Shown: positions 3,830-5,188 of the stretch, one piece after another | Position numbering within the stretch: the first letter of the stretch is position 1 | Layout: each line of letters begins with the position of its first letter | From: Myxococcales bacterium | GTDB taxonomy: Bacteria; Myxococcota_C; UBA6777 | Direction of reading: 5' to 3' | Assembly: GCA_027005175.1 (NCBI GenBank) | Contig: JALTMC010000314.1 | Span: forward strand, 402 to 5,589 | DNA: 5,188 bases | Notes under the pieces: generated by a model | What the model was told of the DNA's origin: nothing | Seen by the model: the letters and a program-made list of their open reading frames with translations, nothing else | The model's database searches: none | Program-made: the position numbers and the translations under genes

Positions 3830-5188
3830 CTACTTCGCTAGCTGTTTGGCGCGGGATTCTGCCTTCTCCCACATCCGTATGTAGGCTTCTGCAGACCGAA
3901 AGAGCGGCTCCAACTCCTTGTCCGTCACTCCATCACGACGAGCATCTTCAATAAGCTCAGGCAATAACCCAATGTGTATCATGCCCTCCTGATTGAAGTC
4001 GACCTTTCGCTCACCGAGGTTAGGCTGAGTGAAAGTCACCTGTCCATCGTACGATTGGAAAGGATATGTGACCGGTTTTTTTTGCTTTGTACCACATCTG
4101 GAGTTGGGTCCAAAACGTGGGCGCGGACCACCGGCAAGCCCATTCAAGTCAAAACTCAGAGCCTCAGCCGGGTAAGCCCCCTTTGCCTTTGCCAGAGCAA
4201 CATCTTGTGCCAGACGCTTCCCCATGGCACCCGGCTTACTTGCATCGCCGCAACGACCCAAGCCCGTCCCTGCCATGCCACCGAGGGCATAAATACGACC
4301 GTCATTACTACCGCCGTGAGTCTTCGTGGCAGGGTACTTGTTTTTCTCAAGAATGGTATAGGCTTCGCTCAACGACCGCTGAGGCAGGTGAGCGATATCT
4401 ATGATCATCCCTCGTTTCATTAGTTGGTTGATGAGGGTTCTACCCAATGAGGTAAGACCTGTCTTCTGACAGTACTTTCCTTTAAGCGCAGGTGCCTGGA
4501 TTTGGGATAAAAATGGAAGCAGGGTCCCGAGAGGGTCATCCACAAATCCGGACAATTCATGAGGTGCTTTGGAGTTGTATGATTTACGAGGTTTGTTTAG
4601 ACCCCCAAACGTTACATTGCCCTTGTCAAAGGCCGCCGAAATGCCCTCGCAATCTGTGACGAAATTGGAATAGTGTCCACTGTTAACAAAGTTGCCGAAC
4701 TCAATAATTCCCCGATGACCGTCCCCAGATGAGAAAGCATTGTCAAACTTATGGACGGGGAAGATGACGCGCACTCCCCGCTTGTAGTATTGGTCAAGCT
4801 TGGAATTCACCATACCAACAGTGCAGGCCGTAAAGCCCTTGGGTGGAGTAAGAAAACAATCGAATAGATTGGAGATCTCAATGCCCAGAACAACAGCCAG
4901 CTTCCCCCGGTTGATGACGTCGCGTGCAGCCTTGGGGCTGGTGACAATACGCAGCCAACCTTTTCCTGGTCCACCAGACTGGGCGTCGATGTATCGCTCA
5001 AGCGCATAAATCGCGTCAAGAGCTCGGTCGACGCCCACCATGTCATTGCACGAATACAAGGTCTTTTGCGCTTTTACCCCCAACGTAAGTTGACACAACA
5101 CCGAATTCCCTGTTGCATGCTGAACCAACAGACGTAAGCCACCGAGATAGGCACGCTCAAGCCAACGGTAATACATTGTATTATGAGT
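3830..5188 (-). CDS. M19 (membrane dipeptidase)-like metallohydrolase, N-terminus beyond window
   Basis: The frame is open from the right edge to a TAG at 3832-3830. An ATG at 5176 begins 448 residues, but the frame continues upstream without a stop (Thr-His-Asn-Thr before that Met), and the family has earlier sequence, so the true start is outside. Numbering from that Met, the segments fit a TIM-barrel M19-type amidohydrolase: VVLGIE with Glu100 (bridging metal ligand), IIDIAHLPQRS with His263, KTHGG with His287, and LSFDLNGL with Asp343. The first-strand His-x-Asp pair expected in the family is not visible and should lie beyond the edge. M19 enzymes hydrolyse dipeptides and some beta-lactams or lactones with a binuclear zinc centre. 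The C-terminal EPLFRSAEAYIRMWEKAE is a typical closing helix of the long bacterial subgroup. The visible part has eight Cys, which suggests an extracytoplasmic location but does not prove it. Substrate unknown. Confidence 0.85.
   Translation of the reverse strand, partial: THNTMYYRWLERAYLGGLRLLVQHATGNSVLCQLTLGVKAQKTLYSCNDMVGVDRALDAIYALERYIDAQSGGPGKGWLRIVTSPKAARDVINRGKLAVVLGIEISNLFDCFLTPPKGFTACTVGMVNSKLDQYYKRGVRVIFPVHKFDNAFSSGDGHRGIIEFGNFVNSGHYSNFVTDCEGISAAFDKGNVTFGGLNKPRKSYNSKAPHELSGFVDDPLGTLLPFLSQIQAPALKGKYCQKTGLTSLGRTLINQLMKRGMIIDIAHLPQRSLSEAYTILEKNKYPATKTHGGSNDGRIYALGGMAGTGLGRCGDASKPGAMGKRLAQDVALAKAKGAYPAEALSFDLNGLAGGPRPRFGPNSRCGTKQKKPVTYPFQSYDGQVTFTQPNLGERKVDFNQEGMIHIGLLPELIEDARRDGVTDKELEPLFRSAEAYIRMWEKAESRAKQLAK

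Noticed and set aside
3610-3954. Plus-strand open frame of 114 codons through the 20-bp repeats
   Set aside because: It reads the repeat in shifting frames, lacks a clear RBS, and overlaps the well-supported 3' end of the dipeptidase-like gene on the other strand.
5174-5176. ATG as the true start of the dipeptidase-like gene
   Set aside because: The frame is open to the window edge, no RBS can be seen in the few bases upstream, and the M19 family has an essential His-x-Asp motif earlier in the protein.

Overview
The window is bacterial chromosomal DNA of moderate G+C (about half, judged by eye). It carries two genes cut by the window edges, one complete large secreted-protein gene, one tRNA, and a small two-gene operon. 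The lipoprotein style (a lipobox followed by a long Thr/Pro/Glu linker and the start of an Ig-like domain) and the collagen-like protein with its characteristic N-terminal domain resemble Myxococcota and related former Deltaproteobacteria. No taxonomic marker is present, so this placement is only a suggestion.

Layout. (1) 1-500, minus strand: the N-terminal 166 residues of a putative surface lipoprotein that runs off the left edge. Its linker has an acidic residue at every fourth position. (2) 501-726: a divergent intergenic region with a sigma-54-like -24/-12 element facing left and a weaker sigma-70-like promoter facing right. (3) 727-2457, plus strand: a complete 576-residue exported protein made of a signal peptide, an N-terminal fibre-type domain, 26 Gly-X-Y collagen triplets, and a C-terminal part that is a four-fold (ABAB) repeat of a Cys-containing module. 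A 31-bp tandem duplication covers its stop codon. (4) 2533-2699: tRNA-Asn(GTT) with a near-consensus promoter, a small leader hairpin and a terminator that probably works in both directions. (5) 2728-3526, minus strand: a TTG-initiated 80-residue protein overlapping a 191-residue nucleotidyltransferase-fold protein, arranged like a toxin-antitoxin pair. (6) 3527-3829: the promoter region of that operon and four perfect copies of a 20-bp tandem repeat. (7) 3830-5188, minus strand: most of an M19 (membrane dipeptidase)-like metallohydrolase, whose N-terminus lies beyond the right edge.

How the parts relate. The lipoprotein and the collagen-like protein are divergent neighbours, both predicted to be exported, and could both act at the cell surface, although a shared function is not shown. 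The nucleotidyltransferase pair is a self-contained two-gene unit that meets the tRNA gene head-on at the shared terminator. The dipeptidase-like gene reads in the same direction as that pair but is separated from it by a repeat array and an independent promoter candidate. The most novel-looking item is the four-fold Cys module at the tip of the collagen-like protein.
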